Notes: generated from the sequence alone by a model not told the origin. A stretch of DNA of 49,946 nucleotides from Bacteroidales bacterium (GCA_017617495.1 JAFZWD010000031.1:1-49946), one strand, 5' to 3'. Counted from the first letter of the stretch, positions 9,021-19,377 are shown. Numbers and translations: made by a program.

Positions 9021-10339
9021 CCCCTGAAGTTCTTGAGCCTGGCGGCGAGGCTTCCGTCCACCGCCATTTTCATCATTTTCCTGGAGCCCTCGAACTGCTT
9101 GAGGAGCTTGTTGACGTCGGCAATGGTGGTGCCGCTGCCGTCTGCTATGCGGCGCCTGCGGCTGCCGTTGATGGCTTCGGGATGCTCCCTCTCGTAAGGA
9201 GTCATCGAGTGGTAGATGGCCTCGGTGGACTTGAAGGCGGCGTCGTTGTCGATGTCCACGTCCTTAATCATCTTGCCCATGCCCGGAATCATCGACGCAA
9301 GGTCCTTGATGTCGCCCATCTTGCGCACCTGCTGGATCTGGTTGTAGAAGTCGTTGAGGTTGAACTGGTTCTTGGCGAGTTTCTTGCGTGTTTCGCGCGC
9401 CTCTTTCTCGTCAAAGGCCTCCTGGGCCTTCTCCACGAGGGATACCACATCGCCCATGCCGAGAATCCTGTCCGCCACGCGGGAAGGGTGGAAGAGGTCG
9501 AGCGCCTCCATCTTTTCGCCGGTGCTCACGAACTTGATGGGCTTGCCGGTAACCGCCTTGATGGACAGGGCCGCACCGCCGCGGGTGTCACCGTCGAGCT
9601 TGGTGAGCACAACGCCTTCATAATCAATGGCTTCGTTGAATGCTTTCGCGGATTCGACGGCATCCTGACCGGTCATCGAGTCCACCACGAAGAGGCTCTC
9701 GGAGGGCTTGAGGGCGGAGTGCAGGGTGCGGATTTCCTCCATCAGCTCGGCATCCACCGCAAGGCGTCCGGCGGTATCGACGATGACCGTGCTGTAGCCT
9801 TCCTGGCCTGCCTTGGAAATGGCCGCTTTGGCTACCTTCACCGGGTCCTTTTCGCCTTCCAGGCTGAATACGGGCACTCCCACCTGCTCCCCGAGGGTTT
9901 TGAGCTGCTCTATTGCGGCGGGGCGGAAAGTGTCGCACGCCGCAAGCATCACCTTGACCCCGCGGCTCTTGAGCCTGAGGGCGAACTTGCCGCAGAAAGT
10001 GGTCTTACCGGAACCGTTGAGGCCGGCTACCAGCACCACTCCCGGATTGCCCTTTATATTCACTTCGACGGCATCGCTGCCCATAAATTCGGCGAGCTCG
10101 TCGTGAACAATCTTCACCATCATCTGCTGGGGCTTCACTGCCGTGAGTACCCCGGTGCCTATTGCCTTGTCTTTTACCCGGTCGCAGAATTCTTTGGCGA
10201 CCTTGTAGCTGACGTCGGCGTCCAGCAGTGCCCTGCGGACGTCCTTCATGGTTTCGGCAACGTTGATTTCGGTTATTTTGCCCTCGCCCTTCAGTATTTT
10301 GAATGAGCGTTCGAGCCTTTCGGATAGATTTTCAAACAT
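9017..10339 (-). CDS. ffh: Signal recognition particle protein Ffh
   Basis: A 440-residue SRP54-type GTPase. The start was set at ATG 10339 (MFENLSERLERSF); a longer frame adds 12 atypical residues. The N domain (1-90) is followed by the G domain with P-loop GLNGSGKTT, DTFRPAAIEQL, DTAGR and TKLDGDTRGG, and by the methionine-rich M domain (MIPGMGKM, SRRRRIADGSGTT, KMMKMA). It binds SRP RNA and signal sequences and delivers ribosomes to FtsY. Length is normal for Bacteroidales. The -7 promoter TATTTTTG lies at 10354-10347. Confidence 0.97.
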   Translation of the reverse strand: MFENLSERLERSFKILKGEGKITEINVAETMKDVRRALLDADVSYKVAKEFCDRVKDKAIGTGVLTAVKPQQMMVKIVHDELAEFMGSDAVEVNIKGNPGVVLVAGLNGSGKTTFCGKFALRLKSRGVKVMLAACDTFRPAAIEQLKTLGEQVGVPVFSLEGEKDPVKVAKAAISKAGQEGYSTVIVDTAGRLAVDAELMEEIRTLHSALKPSESLFVVDSMTGQDAVESAKAFNEAIDYEGVVLTKLDGDTRGGAALSIKAVTGKPIKFVSTGEKMEALDLFHPSRVADRILGMGDVVSLVEKAQEAFDEKEARETRKKLAKNQFNLNDFYNQIQQVRKMGDIKDLASMIPGMGKMIKDVDIDNDAAFKSTEAIYHSMTPYEREHPEAINGSRRRRIADGSGTTIADVNKLLKQFEGSRKMMKMAVDGSLAARLKNFRG

Positions 10340-10346
10340 AGCGCCG

Positions 10347-10354
10347 CAAAAATA
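10347..10354 (-). promoter_or_regulatory. Promoter -7 for ffh
   Basis: TATTTTTG read on the minus strand, 8 bases upstream of the ffh ATG. A 13-bp palindrome CGGAAAATTTCCG (10355-10367) lies just upstream, in the -7/-33 spacer. The transcript would be nearly leaderless. Confidence 0.55.
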
Positions 10355-10398
10355 CGGAAAATTTCCGAACACCAACTAACCAAAATCAATCATTGCTT

Positions 10399-10815
10399 AT
10401 GCTTAAGTTAATCAACAGGGTCCTGATGGCGATGTTCCGCCGCGATTCCTCCCCCTTAAAGGAAGATTCGGAAAAGTCTTTTGCGGGTGTCACGTTTGCG
10501 CTTCACCGTTGGGTGGAAGACCGGAGATACTGTGCTCCGGATGCCGACATGAAGGCAGTGGCGCAGGAGCTGGGAATCAGCCGTGACAGGCTCTCTAACT
10601 ACTGCCTGCGCATTCTCGGAAAGAGTTTCCTGACCTGGCGCAAGGAACTGCGGATCGCGGAAAGCCAGCGGCTCATGAGGGACAATCCGGACGCATCGCT
10701 CACGGTACTGGCGGAGAAAGTGGGCCTGGACAGGGCCAATTTCCGCAGGCAGTTCAACGAAGTCTGCGGCTGCAGCCCGCAGCAGTGGAAAGAAAAACAC
10801 TTATGCAATAAGTGA
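10399..10815 (+). CDS. AraC-type helix-turn-helix protein
   Basis: About 138 residues from ATG 10399 (MLKLINRVL). The C-terminal ~95 residues carry two helix-turn-helix units of the AraC/XylS DNA-binding domain: MKAVAQELGISRDRLSNYCL and LTVLAEKVGLDRANFRRQF, ending CGCSPQQWKEKH. There is no sensor domain, only a short N-terminal segment. Such stand-alone AraC domains are common in Bacteroidales. It lies just upstream of rfbB, from which it is separated by a promoter, so it is probably not co-transcribed with the sugar operon. Confidence 0.8.
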   Translation: MLKLINRVLMAMFRRDSSPLKEDSEKSFAGVTFALHRWVEDRRYCAPDADMKAVAQELGISRDRLSNYCLRILGKSFLTWRKELRIAESQRLMRDNPDASLTVLAEKVGLDRANFRRQFNEVCGCSPQQWKEKHLCNK

Positions 10816-10832
10816 TATACCAAGATTTTTGC

Positions 10833-10840
10833 TATTTTTG
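10833..10840 (+). promoter_or_regulatory. Promoter -7 of the rfbB operon
   Basis: TATTTTTG ends 8 bases before the ATG at 10849. With the usual 4-8 base distance from -7 element to start site, the transcript begins at or within a few bases of the start codon, so rfbB should be translated from a leaderless or nearly leaderless mRNA. It heads a seven-gene unit running to 20102. Confidence 0.6.
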
Positions 10841-10848
10841 TAGATTGT

Positions 10849-11910
10849 ATGGAAAAGAGAACTATCATCGTCACCGGCGGCGCGGGATTCATCGGATCCC
10901 ATCTGGTCCGCCTCCTTGTAAACAAGTATCCCGATTACCACATCATAAATGTCGACAAGCTTACCTACGCGGGTAACCTTGCAAACCTCAAGGATATCGA
11001 GGACAAACCCAACTACAGCTTCGAGCGCCTGGACATCTGCGACTTCGACGCCATCCTGGCGCTGATGCAGCGCGAGCATGTGGACGGCGTCATCCATCTT
11101 GCCGCCGAGTCGCACGTCGACCGCAGCATCAAGGACCCGTTCACCTTCGCCCGCACCAACGTCATGGGCACGCTCAGCATGCTTCAGGCCGCCAAGGCCG
11201 CCTGGAACGGGGAGTGGGAAGGCAAGCTATTCTACCACATCAGCACCGACGAGGTTTACGGCGCCCTGCAGTTCGACGGCACTCTCTTCACTGAGGACAC
11301 CCGTTACGACCCGCACAGCCCCTACAGCGCCAGCAAGGCCAGCAGCGACCACTTCGTGCGTGCATTCCACGACACTTTCGGCATGCCCACGATAGTGACC
11401 AACTGCTCCAACAACTACGGCCCCTACCAGTTCCCCGAGAAGCTCATACCCCTCTTCATCAACAATATCCGCCACCGCAAGCCCCTCCCGGTTTACGGCA
11501 AGGGCGAAAACGTGCGCGACTGGCTCTTCGTGGAGGACCACGCGAGGGCGATAGACATAATCTTCCATAAGGGCAAGCCCGGCGACACCTATAACATCGG
11601 CGGCTTCAACGAGTGGAAGAACATCGATATCATCAAAGTGCTCATCCGCACCACCGACGAGCTTCTGGGACGTCCCGAGGGCGCCGACGACGACCTCATT
11701 ACCTTCGTGACGGACCGCGCCGGGCACGACCTGCGCTACGCCATCGACTCCCGCAAGCTCCAGCGCGAACTCGGCTGGGAGCCTTCGCTGCAGTTCGAGG
11801 AGGGCATCCGCAAGACGGTGAAGTGGTACCTGGACAATCAGGACTGGCTGGACAATGTCACCAGCGGCGACTACCAGAAATACTACGAACAGATGTACAA
11901 AAACCGCTAG
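10849..11910 (+). CDS. rfbB: dTDP-glucose 4,6-dehydratase
   Basis: A 353-residue extended short-chain dehydrogenase. It shows the NAD-binding motif GGAGFIGSH (~10-18), HLAAESHVDRSI (~83-94) and the catalytic YSASK (Tyr ~160). The motifs TDEVYGAL, NCSNNYGPYQFPEKLIPL and RDWLFVEDHARAI are specific for RfbB/RmlB. It converts dTDP-glucose to dTDP-4-keto-6-deoxyglucose for rhamnose and other deoxysugars. RfbA, the preceding enzyme in the pathway, is encoded in the same operon at 17322; rfbC and rfbD are not in the window. Confidence 0.97.
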   Translation: MEKRTIIVTGGAGFIGSHLVRLLVNKYPDYHIINVDKLTYAGNLANLKDIEDKPNYSFERLDICDFDAILALMQREHVDGVIHLAAESHVDRSIKDPFTFARTNVMGTLSMLQAAKAAWNGEWEGKLFYHISTDEVYGALQFDGTLFTEDTRYDPHSPYSASKASSDHFVRAFHDTFGMPTIVTNCSNNYGPYQFPEKLIPLFINNIRHRKPLPVYGKGENVRDWLFVEDHARAIDIIFHKGKPGDTYNIGGFNEWKNIDIIKVLIRTTDELLGRPEGADDDLITFVTDRAGHDLRYAIDSRKLQRELGWEPSLQFEEGIRKTVKWYLDNQDWLDNVTSGDYQKYYEQMYKNR

Positions 11911-11913
11911 TCC

Positions 11914-13005
11914 ATGCCCGAGAGAGACGCATCATACATTCTTCCCCTCCTGCTGGACCTCTTCCTTACGGTAGGCATCTCGTTCCTTTGCTCGATACTC
12001 GAGTCGGTGCTGATGTCCACGCCGCTGTCCTTCATCTCCGCAAAGGAGGAAGAAGGCTACCGCCCCGCCCGTAAATTCAAGCAATTCAAGACGGATATCG
12101 ACAAGCCCATAGCGGCAATCCTGTCGATGAACACCATCGCAAACACCTTCGGAGCATCCCTGGTGGGCGTTTTCACGGCCAAGGCACTGGGCAGCGCCTG
12201 GGTTGGCGTGATGTCCGCGGTGGTTACCGTGCTCATCCTCTTCTGCGCCGAGATCATCCCCAAGACAATCGGCACCCGCGGCTACAAGAAGCTGATGGGA
12301 TTCACCACGAGGGGTATCTCCGTGCTGATGTTCCTGATGTATCCCCTGGTGCTGCTGGTGCAGTACGTGGGCAAGCGCATCGGAGGCGAGGGGGAGGAGG
12401 CGGCCGTCAGCCGCGAGGAAGTCATGGCGATGGCCAACGTCGGCGAGGAAGAAGGGGTGATAGACAAGGAAGAAAACAGGGTTATCCAGAATATAATCAA
12501 GCTCGACAACGTGCTGGCGTACGACGCCATGACGCCGCGCGTGGTGTGCTCCACAGCGCCCGAATCCATGACTCTGGAAGAGTACTTCGACACCGAGGAG
12601 TTCGAGCACCATTCCAGGATTCCCGTTTACGCCGAATCCCCGGAATATATCACCGGCTACATCCTGCGCGACGACGCCCTCGAGGACCTTGCCGAAGACA
12701 AGTTCGACAAAACCCTTAAGGACATCCGCCGCGACGTTTCCTTCTTCAACGAAGAAACCCCGCTCAGCGACATCTGGGAGGCCCTTCTGCGCCGCAAGGA
12801 GCAGATAGCCCTCATCATCGACGAGTATGGTTGCTTCCAGGGAATCCTTACTCTTGAAGACATTATCGAGACCGTGTTCGGGCTCGAAATTATGGACGAG
12901 AGCGACGAGGTGAGCGACATGCAGAAGTTTGCCAAGGAGCGTTGGGAGAAGAGGCAGAAGCGCTACCGCAAGGTGCAGATTCCCAAGAAAGAAAGCGACA
13001 GTTAG
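11914..13005 (+). CDS. CNNM/CorC-family transporter (DUF21 + CBS pair)
   Basis: A 363-residue membrane protein. The N-terminal DUF21 domain has about four hydrophobic segments (residues 9-35, 62-85, 92-112, 125-150) and includes CSILESVLMSTP and CAEIIPKTIG. A CBS pair follows (about 195-320) with MTPR, IPVYAESPEYITGYIL and IDEYGCFQGILTLEDIIE. The C-terminal CorC/HlyC transporter-associated domain seen in many homologues is absent; the protein ends in a charged Lys/Arg-rich tail. The family handles Mg2+ or other divalent cations. It starts 3 bases after rfbB. Confidence 0.88.
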   Translation: MPERDASYILPLLLDLFLTVGISFLCSILESVLMSTPLSFISAKEEEGYRPARKFKQFKTDIDKPIAAILSMNTIANTFGASLVGVFTAKALGSAWVGVMSAVVTVLILFCAEIIPKTIGTRGYKKLMGFTTRGISVLMFLMYPLVLLVQYVGKRIGGEGEEAAVSREEVMAMANVGEEEGVIDKEENRVIQNIIKLDNVLAYDAMTPRVVCSTAPESMTLEEYFDTEEFEHHSRIPVYAESPEYITGYILRDDALEDLAEDKFDKTLKDIRRDVSFFNEETPLSDIWEALLRRKEQIALIIDEYGCFQGILTLEDIIETVFGLEIMDESDEVSDMQKFAKERWEKRQKRYRKVQIPKKESDS

Positions 13006-13020
13006 TTTAAGTGTAATTAT

Positions 13021-14379
13021 ATGGACAATTTCAGCAAAAAGTACGTCGAGACCTTTATGGCAGGCCTCGAGGCGGCAAACCCCGGCGAAAAAGAATTTGC
13101 ACAGGCGGTCCGCGAGGTGCTCACGAGCGTGGCGCCTTACATCATGGAGTATCCCCAGCTCCGCGAACTCAAGGTTATGGAAAGGCTGGTGGAGCCCGAA
13201 AGGGTCATCTCCTTCCGCGTGCCCTGGGTGGACGACCGCGGCCAGGTGCAGGTGAACCGTGGTTACCGCGTACAGATGAATAGCGCGATAGGCCCTTACA
13301 AGGGCGGTATCCGCTTCCACGAGAGCGTGAACCTCAGCATCATGAAGTTCCTCGCTTTCGAACAGACTTTCAAGAACGCCCTTACTACTCTGCCCATGGG
13401 TGGAGCAAAAGGCGGTTCCAACTTCAGCCCCCGCGGCAAATCAGACGCCGAGGTGATGCGTTTCTGCCAGAGCTTCATGACAGAGCTCCAGCGCCACATC
13501 GGCCAGGACACCGACGTTCCCGCCGGCGATATCGGAGTGGGCGGCCGCGAAATCGGCTATCTCTTCGGACAGTACAAGCGCCTGCGCGACGAGTTCACCG
13601 GCACGCTTACCGGCAAGGGCCTCTCGTGGGGAGGTTCGCTCCTGCGCCCCGAGGCCACCGGCTTCGGCGCCTGCTATTTCGCACAGGAAATGCTCGCGAC
13701 CAGGGGCGAAGGCTTCCAGGGCAAGACCGTGGTTATCTCCGGAGCAGGCAACGTGGCCCAGTATGCGGCCAAGAAGGCGATGCAGCTCGGCGCCAAGGTC
13801 GTCACCCTGTCCGACTCCGACGGCTATGTCTACGATCCTGACGGATTGAACGAGGAGAAATGGCAGTATGTGATGACGCTTAAGAACATGCTCCGCGGCC
13901 GTATCAGCGAGTACGCCAAGAAGTATCCCACCGCGCAGTATTTCGGCGGCGGGCAGAAGCCCTGGGGCGTCAAGTGCGACATCGCGATGCCCTGCGCAAC
14001 CCAGAACGAACTCAACGGCGACGCGGCCCGCACCCTTGTGGCAAACGGCTGCATCTGCGTGACCGAAGGCGCCAACATGCCTTCCACTCCCGAAGCCATC
14101 GAGGTCTTCCAGAACGCAGGCATCCTGTATTCTCCGGGCAAGGCTTCAAACGCCGGCGGCGTGGCTACTTCCGGACTTGAAATGACTCAGAACAGCATCC
14201 GCCAGAAATGGACTGCCGAAGAGGTGGACCAGCAACTGCACCGCATCATGTCCGACATCCACGCCTCCTGCGTGAAGTACGGAGCCAGGGAAGACGGCAG
14301 CATTGACTATGTCAAGGGCGCCAACCTCGCGGGCTTCATCAAGGTCGCGTGGTCCATGGTGGATCAGGGAATCGTTTAA
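13021..14379 (+). CDS. gdhA: Glutamate dehydrogenase (probably NADP-specific)
   Basis: A 452-residue hexameric-type glutamate dehydrogenase. Recognised motifs: YKGGIRFHESVNLSIMKFL, LPMGGAKGGSNFSP (catalytic Lys), GDIGVGGREIGYLFGQYK, Rossmann segment VVISGAGNVAQYAA, and the C-terminal GGVATSGLEMTQNS. It interconverts 2-oxoglutarate plus ammonium and glutamate. The 450-residue length and S/T pattern after the Rossmann glycines favour NADP. It lies 15 bases after the transporter gene and 3 bases before the PEP-synthase-like gene. Confidence 0.96.
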   Translation: MDNFSKKYVETFMAGLEAANPGEKEFAQAVREVLTSVAPYIMEYPQLRELKVMERLVEPERVISFRVPWVDDRGQVQVNRGYRVQMNSAIGPYKGGIRFHESVNLSIMKFLAFEQTFKNALTTLPMGGAKGGSNFSPRGKSDAEVMRFCQSFMTELQRHIGQDTDVPAGDIGVGGREIGYLFGQYKRLRDEFTGTLTGKGLSWGGSLLRPEATGFGACYFAQEMLATRGEGFQGKTVVISGAGNVAQYAAKKAMQLGAKVVTLSDSDGYVYDPDGLNEEKWQYVMTLKNMLRGRISEYAKKYPTAQYFGGGQKPWGVKCDIAMPCATQNELNGDAARTLVANGCICVTEGANMPSTPEAIEVFQNAGILYSPGKASNAGGVATSGLEMTQNSIRQKWTAEEVDQQLHRIMSDIHASCVKYGAREDGSIDYVKGANLAGFIKVAWSMVDQGIV

Positions 14380-14382
14380 TAT

Positions 14383-17325
14383 ATGCAGAATCTCGACAGG
14401 ACAACGGATTACTCTTCGCTGATGGGGGTGCGCATCAGGCACATCCTCCTTGTCTGCTCCAACTACGACAGCTACTCCCTTGAGGAGGACGGCCGTATCG
14501 AGGAGCAGATCAGCCATGAGTACGGCGAACTCAACCTCAGCAATCCTCCCGCCATCACGAGGGCCGAAACCACCGTTGACGCCCTCGCGCTGATCGACGC
14601 GGGCGAGCGCTTCGACCTTGTGATTACCATGTACAACGTGGGCGAAGTGGATGTCTTCGACTTCTCGTCGCGCCTCAAGGCGGCATCCCCGGACACTCCT
14701 GTCGTGCTTCTGACCTCCTATTCCAAGGAACTCTACCGCCAGATAGAGGACCGCGACCGCTCCAACATCGACTATGTCTTCTGCTGGAACAACTCCACGG
14801 ACCTCATCATCGCAATCATCAAACTGCTGGAGGACAGGCTCAACGCCGACGCCGACATACTCGGCAGCGGCGTGCAGGCCATCCTGCTGGTGGAGGACTC
14901 GGTGCGCTACTACTCCACATATCTGCCCCTTCTCTACACCCTGGTGCTTCACCAGAACTCCGCGGCCATCAAGGACGCGCTCAACGAGAACCAGCAGATA
15001 ATGCGCAAGCGTTCGCGCCCGAAAATCCTCATGGCCACCAACTACGACGACGCGGTTGCGCTCTACGAACGCTATAAGGCCAACATTCTGGGAGTTATCT
15101 CGGACATCGGCTTTGTGCTGCACCGGGGCGACCCGGCTTCCAGCGAGAAGCTCGATGCGGGCATCGACCTCTGCCGTCTGGTAAAGGCGGACAACCCCAA
15201 GATGCCCTTCCTTATGCAGAGCTCGCAGGAGAGTATGCACGAGGTGGCCGACAAGCTGGGCGTGGGCTTCGTGGTCAAGAAGTCCAAAACCCTCACCCAC
15301 GAGCTTTCGGAGTACATCGGAAGCAACTTCGGCTTCGGCGATTTCGTGGTGAAGGAGCCTTCCACGGGGGAGGAGGTTGGCAGGGCGAGCGACCTGTACG
15401 GCGTGGAGAAACTCATCGGCGCCATCACCCAGGAGCAGCTCTACGCGCTGTTCGACACCAACTACCTCAGCAAGTGGCTGCTCGCCCGCGGTATCTTCTC
15501 CGTAGGCAAAAAGCTTCAGCCGCTGAACCTCAAGAACACCCCGAACGCGCGGGAGACCGTTATTACGGCAATCCACGACTACCGCATCAGCCAGGGACTG
15601 GGCGTGGTTGCGCGCTTCAATCCGGAAACCTATAACGACGCCATCCGTTTCGCCCGCCTGGGTGAAGGCTCGCTCGGCGGAAAGGCCCGCGGCCTGGCAT
15701 TCCTCAATCATATCCTGCAGAAATACGACCTCTACGACCAATGGGAGGGCGTGCGCGTGCTGGTGCCCCGCACCCTCGTGCTCACTACCGACTGGTTCGA
15801 CCGCTTCGTGCTGGAGAACGGCCTGCAGTATGTGATCAATTCGGATATCTCCGACGAGGAGATTCTCTCGGAATTCGTGTCCGCGACGCTTCCGCAGGAT
15901 ATGGTGGAAGCGCTGCGCATTTTCCTCAAGCACGTGCACCGGCCGCTCGCGGTAAGGTCTTCGTCCAAACTGGAAGACTCTTATTATCAGCCGTTTGCGG
16001 GAGTCTACTCGACTTACATGATTCCGCGCACGGACAACGAGGACCAGCAGCTCCGGCTTCTGGGCAAGGCCATCAAGAGCGTTTACGCATCCGTGTATTA
16101 CGCCGCCTCGCGTTCCTACATCACCGCCACCGGCAACGTGATTTCTGAGGAGCGCATGGCCATAATCGTGCAGGAAATCTGCGGCAGCACGGACGGCGGC
16201 TATTACTTCCCGGCTCTTTCCGGGGTAGCCCGCTCGCTCAACTTCTATCCCGTCGGGCACGAGAAGCCCGAAGAGGGTATAGTAAAGCTTGCGTTCGGAC
16301 TCGGCAAGGCCGTTGTGGACGGCGAACAGGTGCTGCGCTTCTCGCCGGTATACCCGCAGAGCGTGCTCCAGACATCCACTCCGGACCTCATAATGACGGA
16401 CACCCAGAAGGCGATGTACGCCCTGAATCTCCAGCCGGAGCGCTTCAAGACCAGCATCGACGACGCGGTGAACCTCGAGCACATCGACATTGCCGACTGC
16501 GGACGCTTCCGTTCCATCAAATACGTGGCTTCCACCTGGGACATCGAGAATATGCGCATAGTCGACTCGGCAGTGCCCCAGGGCCCCAAGTTCATCACCT
16601 TCTCGCACATCCTCAAATACAACATCTTCCCGCTGGCGGACATTCTCAAGCGCCTGCTGGAGATAGCCCAGGACGAGATGAAGTGTTGCGTGGAGATAGA
16701 GTTCGCCGCCGACCTGGACGCTTCCGGCAGCGGCACATCCACCTTCAACGTGCTGCAGATCAGGCCCATCTCCATCGACAGCCGCTCGGCCGACGTGGAC
16801 TGGAGCCAGATCGACGACAGCGGTGCGGTAATCAAATCCACCAGCGCTCTCGGCACCGGCTGGGTTGAGGGCGTCAGCGACATTGTTTACATCAAGCGCG
16901 ACGCTTTTGACCCGATGAAGACCCGAGAGATAATGGAGGAAGTCACCGCCATGAACGCTTCCATGCGCGCGAAGGGCAGGGGATACGTGCTAATCGGTTA
17001 CGGCCGGTGGGGCTCCAGCATCCCGACTCTCGGCGTGCCGGTAAAGTGGGGCGACATCTCCGAGGTAAAGGCCCTTGTGGAATGCAGCCTCGAGAACTTC
17101 CGCGTGGATCCCAGCCAGGGCACGCATTTCTTCCAGAATATGACATCCTTCAACGTGGGTTATATCAATGTGGACCCGTTCGCAAGGAACGACGTCTTTG
17201 ACTTCGCGGCGCTCGACGCCCTGCCTGCCGAGGACGAAACCACGTACCTGCGGCACATCCATCTGGACAAGGACCTGCAGATATGCGTTGACGGACGAAA
17301 GAACAAAGCAATAATCAAAATATGA
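14383..17325 (+). CDS. Receiver-like / PEP-synthase N-domain fusion protein
   Basis: A 980-residue multidomain protein. Residues ~18-160 and ~165-325 resemble two response-regulator receiver-like folds ([55 protein letters not shown]). The second half is an ATP-grasp domain of the PEP synthase/PPDK type: [16 protein letters not shown] (~426-440), [14 protein letters not shown] (~522), FAGVYSTYM and, at the end of the fold, VLQIRPI (~790). A C-terminal ~170-residue extension has no recognised domain. The phosphohistidine and TIM-barrel domains needed for PEP synthesis are both missing, so it is probably a phosphotransfer or regulatory protein. Homologues annotated as PEP synthase occur in Bacteroides (recalled). 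Operon partner of gdhA. Confidence 0.85.
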   Translation: MQNLDRTTDYSSLMGVRIRHILLVCSNYDSYSLEEDGRIEEQISHEYGELNLSNPPAITRAETTVDALALIDAGERFDLVITMYNVGEVDVFDFSSRLKAASPDTPVVLLTSYSKELYRQIEDRDRSNIDYVFCWNNSTDLIIAIIKLLEDRLNADADILGSGVQAILLVEDSVRYYSTYLPLLYTLVLHQNSAAIKDALNENQQIMRKRSRPKILMATNYDDAVALYERYKANILGVISDIGFVLHRGDPASSEKLDAGIDLCRLVKADNPKMPFLMQSSQESMHEVADKLGVGFVVKKSKTLTHELSEYIGSNFGFGDFVVKEPSTGEEVGRASDLYGVEKLIGAITQEQLYALFDTNYLSKWLLARGIFSVGKKLQPLNLKNTPNARETVITAIHDYRISQGLGVVARFNPETYNDAIRFARLGEGSLGGKARGLAFLNHILQKYDLYDQWEGVRVLVPRTLVLTTDWFDRFVLENGLQYVINSDISDEEILSEFVSATLPQDMVEALRIFLKHVHRPLAVRSSSKLEDSYYQPFAGVYSTYMIPRTDNEDQQLRLLGKAIKSVYASVYYAASRSYITATGNVISEERMAIIVQEICGSTDGGYYFPALSGVARSLNFYPVGHEKPEEGIVKLAFGLGKAVVDGEQVLRFSPVYPQSVLQTSTPDLIMTDTQKAMYALNLQPERFKTSIDDAVNLEHIDIADCGRFRSIKYVASTWDIENMRIVDSAVPQGPKFITFSHILKYNIFPLADILKRLLEIAQDEMKCCVEIEFAADLDASGSGTSTFNVLQIRPISIDSRSADVDWSQIDDSGAVIKSTSALGTGWVEGVSDIVYIKRDAFDPMKTREIMEEVTAMNASMRAKGRGYVLIGYGRWGSSIPTLGVPVKWGDISEVKALVECSLENFRVDPSQGTHFFQNMTSFNVGYINVDPFARNDVFDFAALDALPAEDETTYLRHIHLDKDLQICVDGRKNKAIIKI

Positions 17326-18203
17326 AAGGTATCGTACTCGCCGGAGGCTCCGGCACCCGCCTCTATCCCATAACCAAGGGCGTCAGCAAGCAGCTGCTTC
17401 CCATCTACGACAAGCCCATGGTGTATTATCCGCTGAGCGTGCTGATGCTTGCGGGCATCCGCGACATCCTGCTGATATCCACGCCCGCCGACCTGCCCGG
17501 CTTCAAGCGCCTGCTTGGCGACGGCAGCGACTACGGCATCAAGCTCAGCTACGCCGAGCAGCCCTCTCCCGACGGCCTCGCGCAGGCATTCATCATCGGT
17601 GAGGAATTCATCGGCAAGGATGACGTCTGCCTGGTGCTGGGCGACAATATCTTCCATGGCGCGGGCTTCGACGGCCTGCTGGAACAGGCCGTTCATATCG
17701 TGGTGGACCACCGCAAGGCCTGCATCTTCGGATACCGCGTCAACGAGCCCGAACGCTACGGAGTGGCCGAAATCGACTCCGCCGGCAACTGCCTCAGCCT
17801 CGAGGAAAAGCCCGAGCATCCCAAGAGCGACTACGCCGTGGTGGGCCTCTACTTCTATCCCAACAAGGTTGTGCGCATTGCAAAGGGCGTTAAGCCTTCG
17901 GACCGCGGCGAGCTCGAAATCACATCGGTCAACCAGACCTTCATGAATGCCGGCGAACTCCGCATCCTCACCATGGGACGCGGCTACGCCTGGCTGGACA
18001 CAGGCACCCACGACTCGCTTGCGGACGCATCCATCTTCGTGGAAACCATCGAGAAGCGCCAGGGACTCAAGATTGCCTGCCTCGAGGAAATTGCCTTTAC
18101 CAACGGATGGATCGATGCGGCGCGCCTGCGCGAACTCGCAAAGCCCATGCTCAAGAACGAGTACGGCCAGTACCTGATGAAACTTCTCGACGACAAGCGC
18201 TGA
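17322..18203 (+). CDS. rfbA: Glucose-1-phosphate thymidylyltransferase
   Basis: A 293-residue nucleotidyltransferase with [20 protein letters not shown] at the N-terminus, then [26 protein letters not shown] (metal-binding Asp), RYGVAEID and EKP. These are the RmlA signatures. It makes dTDP-glucose from dTTP and glucose-1-phosphate, supplying RfbB encoded 5.4 kb upstream in the same operon. Its ATG overlaps the preceding stop by 4 bp. Confidence 0.97.
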   Translation: MKGIVLAGGSGTRLYPITKGVSKQLLPIYDKPMVYYPLSVLMLAGIRDILLISTPADLPGFKRLLGDGSDYGIKLSYAEQPSPDGLAQAFIIGEEFIGKDDVCLVLGDNIFHGAGFDGLLEQAVHIVVDHRKACIFGYRVNEPERYGVAEIDSAGNCLSLEEKPEHPKSDYAVVGLYFYPNKVVRIAKGVKPSDRGELEITSVNQTFMNAGELRILTMGRGYAWLDTGTHDSLADASIFVETIEKRQGLKIACLEEIAFTNGWIDAARLRELAKPMLKNEYGQYLMKLLDDKR

Positions 18204-18204
18204 T

Positions 18205-19377
18205 ATGAAATGCCAGGAAAAATTCCGCCAGATCTACGGTAAGGAAGCCGAAGCGATGGCGTTCTGCCCCTACAGGGTTTGCCCTCTCGGGGCGCATTCC
18301 GACCACCAGTACGGCAAGATTACTGGTTTTGCCATAGACAAAGGCATCCACATCGCCTATTCCACCAAGCGCAACGGCGTGGTGGAGCTTTGCTCCCTGC
18401 AGTTCCCCAAGCGCGCCCAGTGGCACGTACGCGCTGTGCCTGAGCAGAAATGCGGCGACTGGGCGGACTACCTTCGCGGCGCCACCCTCGAACTCGGGCA
18501 GCGCTATCCGCTCGAGACCGGCATCTCCGGCGTCATCGAGGGCTCGCTCCCCATCGGCGGCCTCTCTTCATCGGCCGCCGTCATCATCTCCTTCCTCAAG
18601 GCGCTTTGCTCCGTCAATCACCTTCACCTGGAAGATAACGAACTGATTATCATCGCGAAAGCCGCCGAGAACAATTACGTTGGAGTCTCCTGCGGCAAGC
18701 TCGACCAGAGCTGCGAGGTGCTCTGCCGCAAGGACAGCCTGCTTTACCTGGACACCCTCGACGACTCCTACGAACTCATCCCGCTCAACCCGGCCATGAA
18801 GCCCTTCAAACTGCTGATTCTGTTCAGCGGAGTGGAGCGCAACCTTGCCGGAAGCAAGTTCAACATGCGAGTGGACGAATGCGTCAGCGCTGCCTATGCG
18901 CTCAAGGCCTACGCCGGCATGGAATACGGCAAGTTCGGCGAAACCCACATGCGCGAAGTGCCCCGCGAGGTCTACGACCGCTTCAAGGACCGCCTGCCGG
19001 AAACCTGGCGTCGCCGTGCCGAGCATTTCTACACCGAATTCGAGCGTGTGGAGAAGGGCGCGGAGGCCTGGCGCAGGGGCGATATCGAAGCCTTCGGCAA
19101 GCTCTGCTTCGAGAGCGGCAACTCTTCGATTTACAACTGGGAAACCGGCTCTCCCGAGCTCAAGAAGCTCTACGAGCTGATGACGCAGACCGAGGGTATC
19201 TACGGCGGACGCTTCAGCGGCGCCGGCTTCAAGGGCTGCTGCATGGCGATGATTGACCCGGCTTTTGCCGAGAGCGCCATCGCGTCCATCACCAGGGGCT
19301 ATCTTGCCGAGTTTCCCGAACTCGAAGGCAAATACGAGGCCTTCATCTGTGACACTGCCGACGGAGTAGGACTATGA
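18205..19377 (+). CDS. GHMP-family sugar kinase (galactokinase-like)
   Basis: A 390-residue kinase with the three GHMP motifs. The first region, CPYRVCPLGAHSDHQYG, differs from the classical galactokinase GRVNLIGEHTDY. The ATP loop is IGGLSSSAAV (~117-126) and the third motif is RFSGAGFKGCCMAM (~336). It phosphorylates a sugar at C1. The altered first motif leaves galactose, arabinose or glucuronic acid open as substrate. It overlaps by 4 bp with a sugar nucleotidyltransferase, suggesting that its sugar-1-phosphate is activated at once to a nucleotide sugar. Confidence 0.87.
   Translation: MKCQEKFRQIYGKEAEAMAFCPYRVCPLGAHSDHQYGKITGFAIDKGIHIAYSTKRNGVVELCSLQFPKRAQWHVRAVPEQKCGDWADYLRGATLELGQRYPLETGISGVIEGSLPIGGLSSSAAVIISFLKALCSVNHLHLEDNELIIIAKAAENNYVGVSCGKLDQSCEVLCRKDSLLYLDTLDDSYELIPLNPAMKPFKLLILFSGVERNLAGSKFNMRVDECVSAAYALKAYAGMEYGKFGETHMREVPREVYDRFKDRLPETWRRRAEHFYTEFERVEKGAEAWRRGDIEAFGKLCFESGNSSIYNWETGSPELKKLYELMTQTEGIYGGRFSGAGFKGCCMAMIDPAFAESAIASITRGYLAEFPELEGKYEAFICDTADGVGL

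Noticed and set aside
14146..16608. An open frame of 820 codons on the minus strand across the PEP-synthase-like gene
   Set aside because: It mirrors the strong plus-strand gene, has no start context or recognisable motif, and is expected from GC-rich codon usage. The same holds for long minus-strand frames under susC, rny and ffh.
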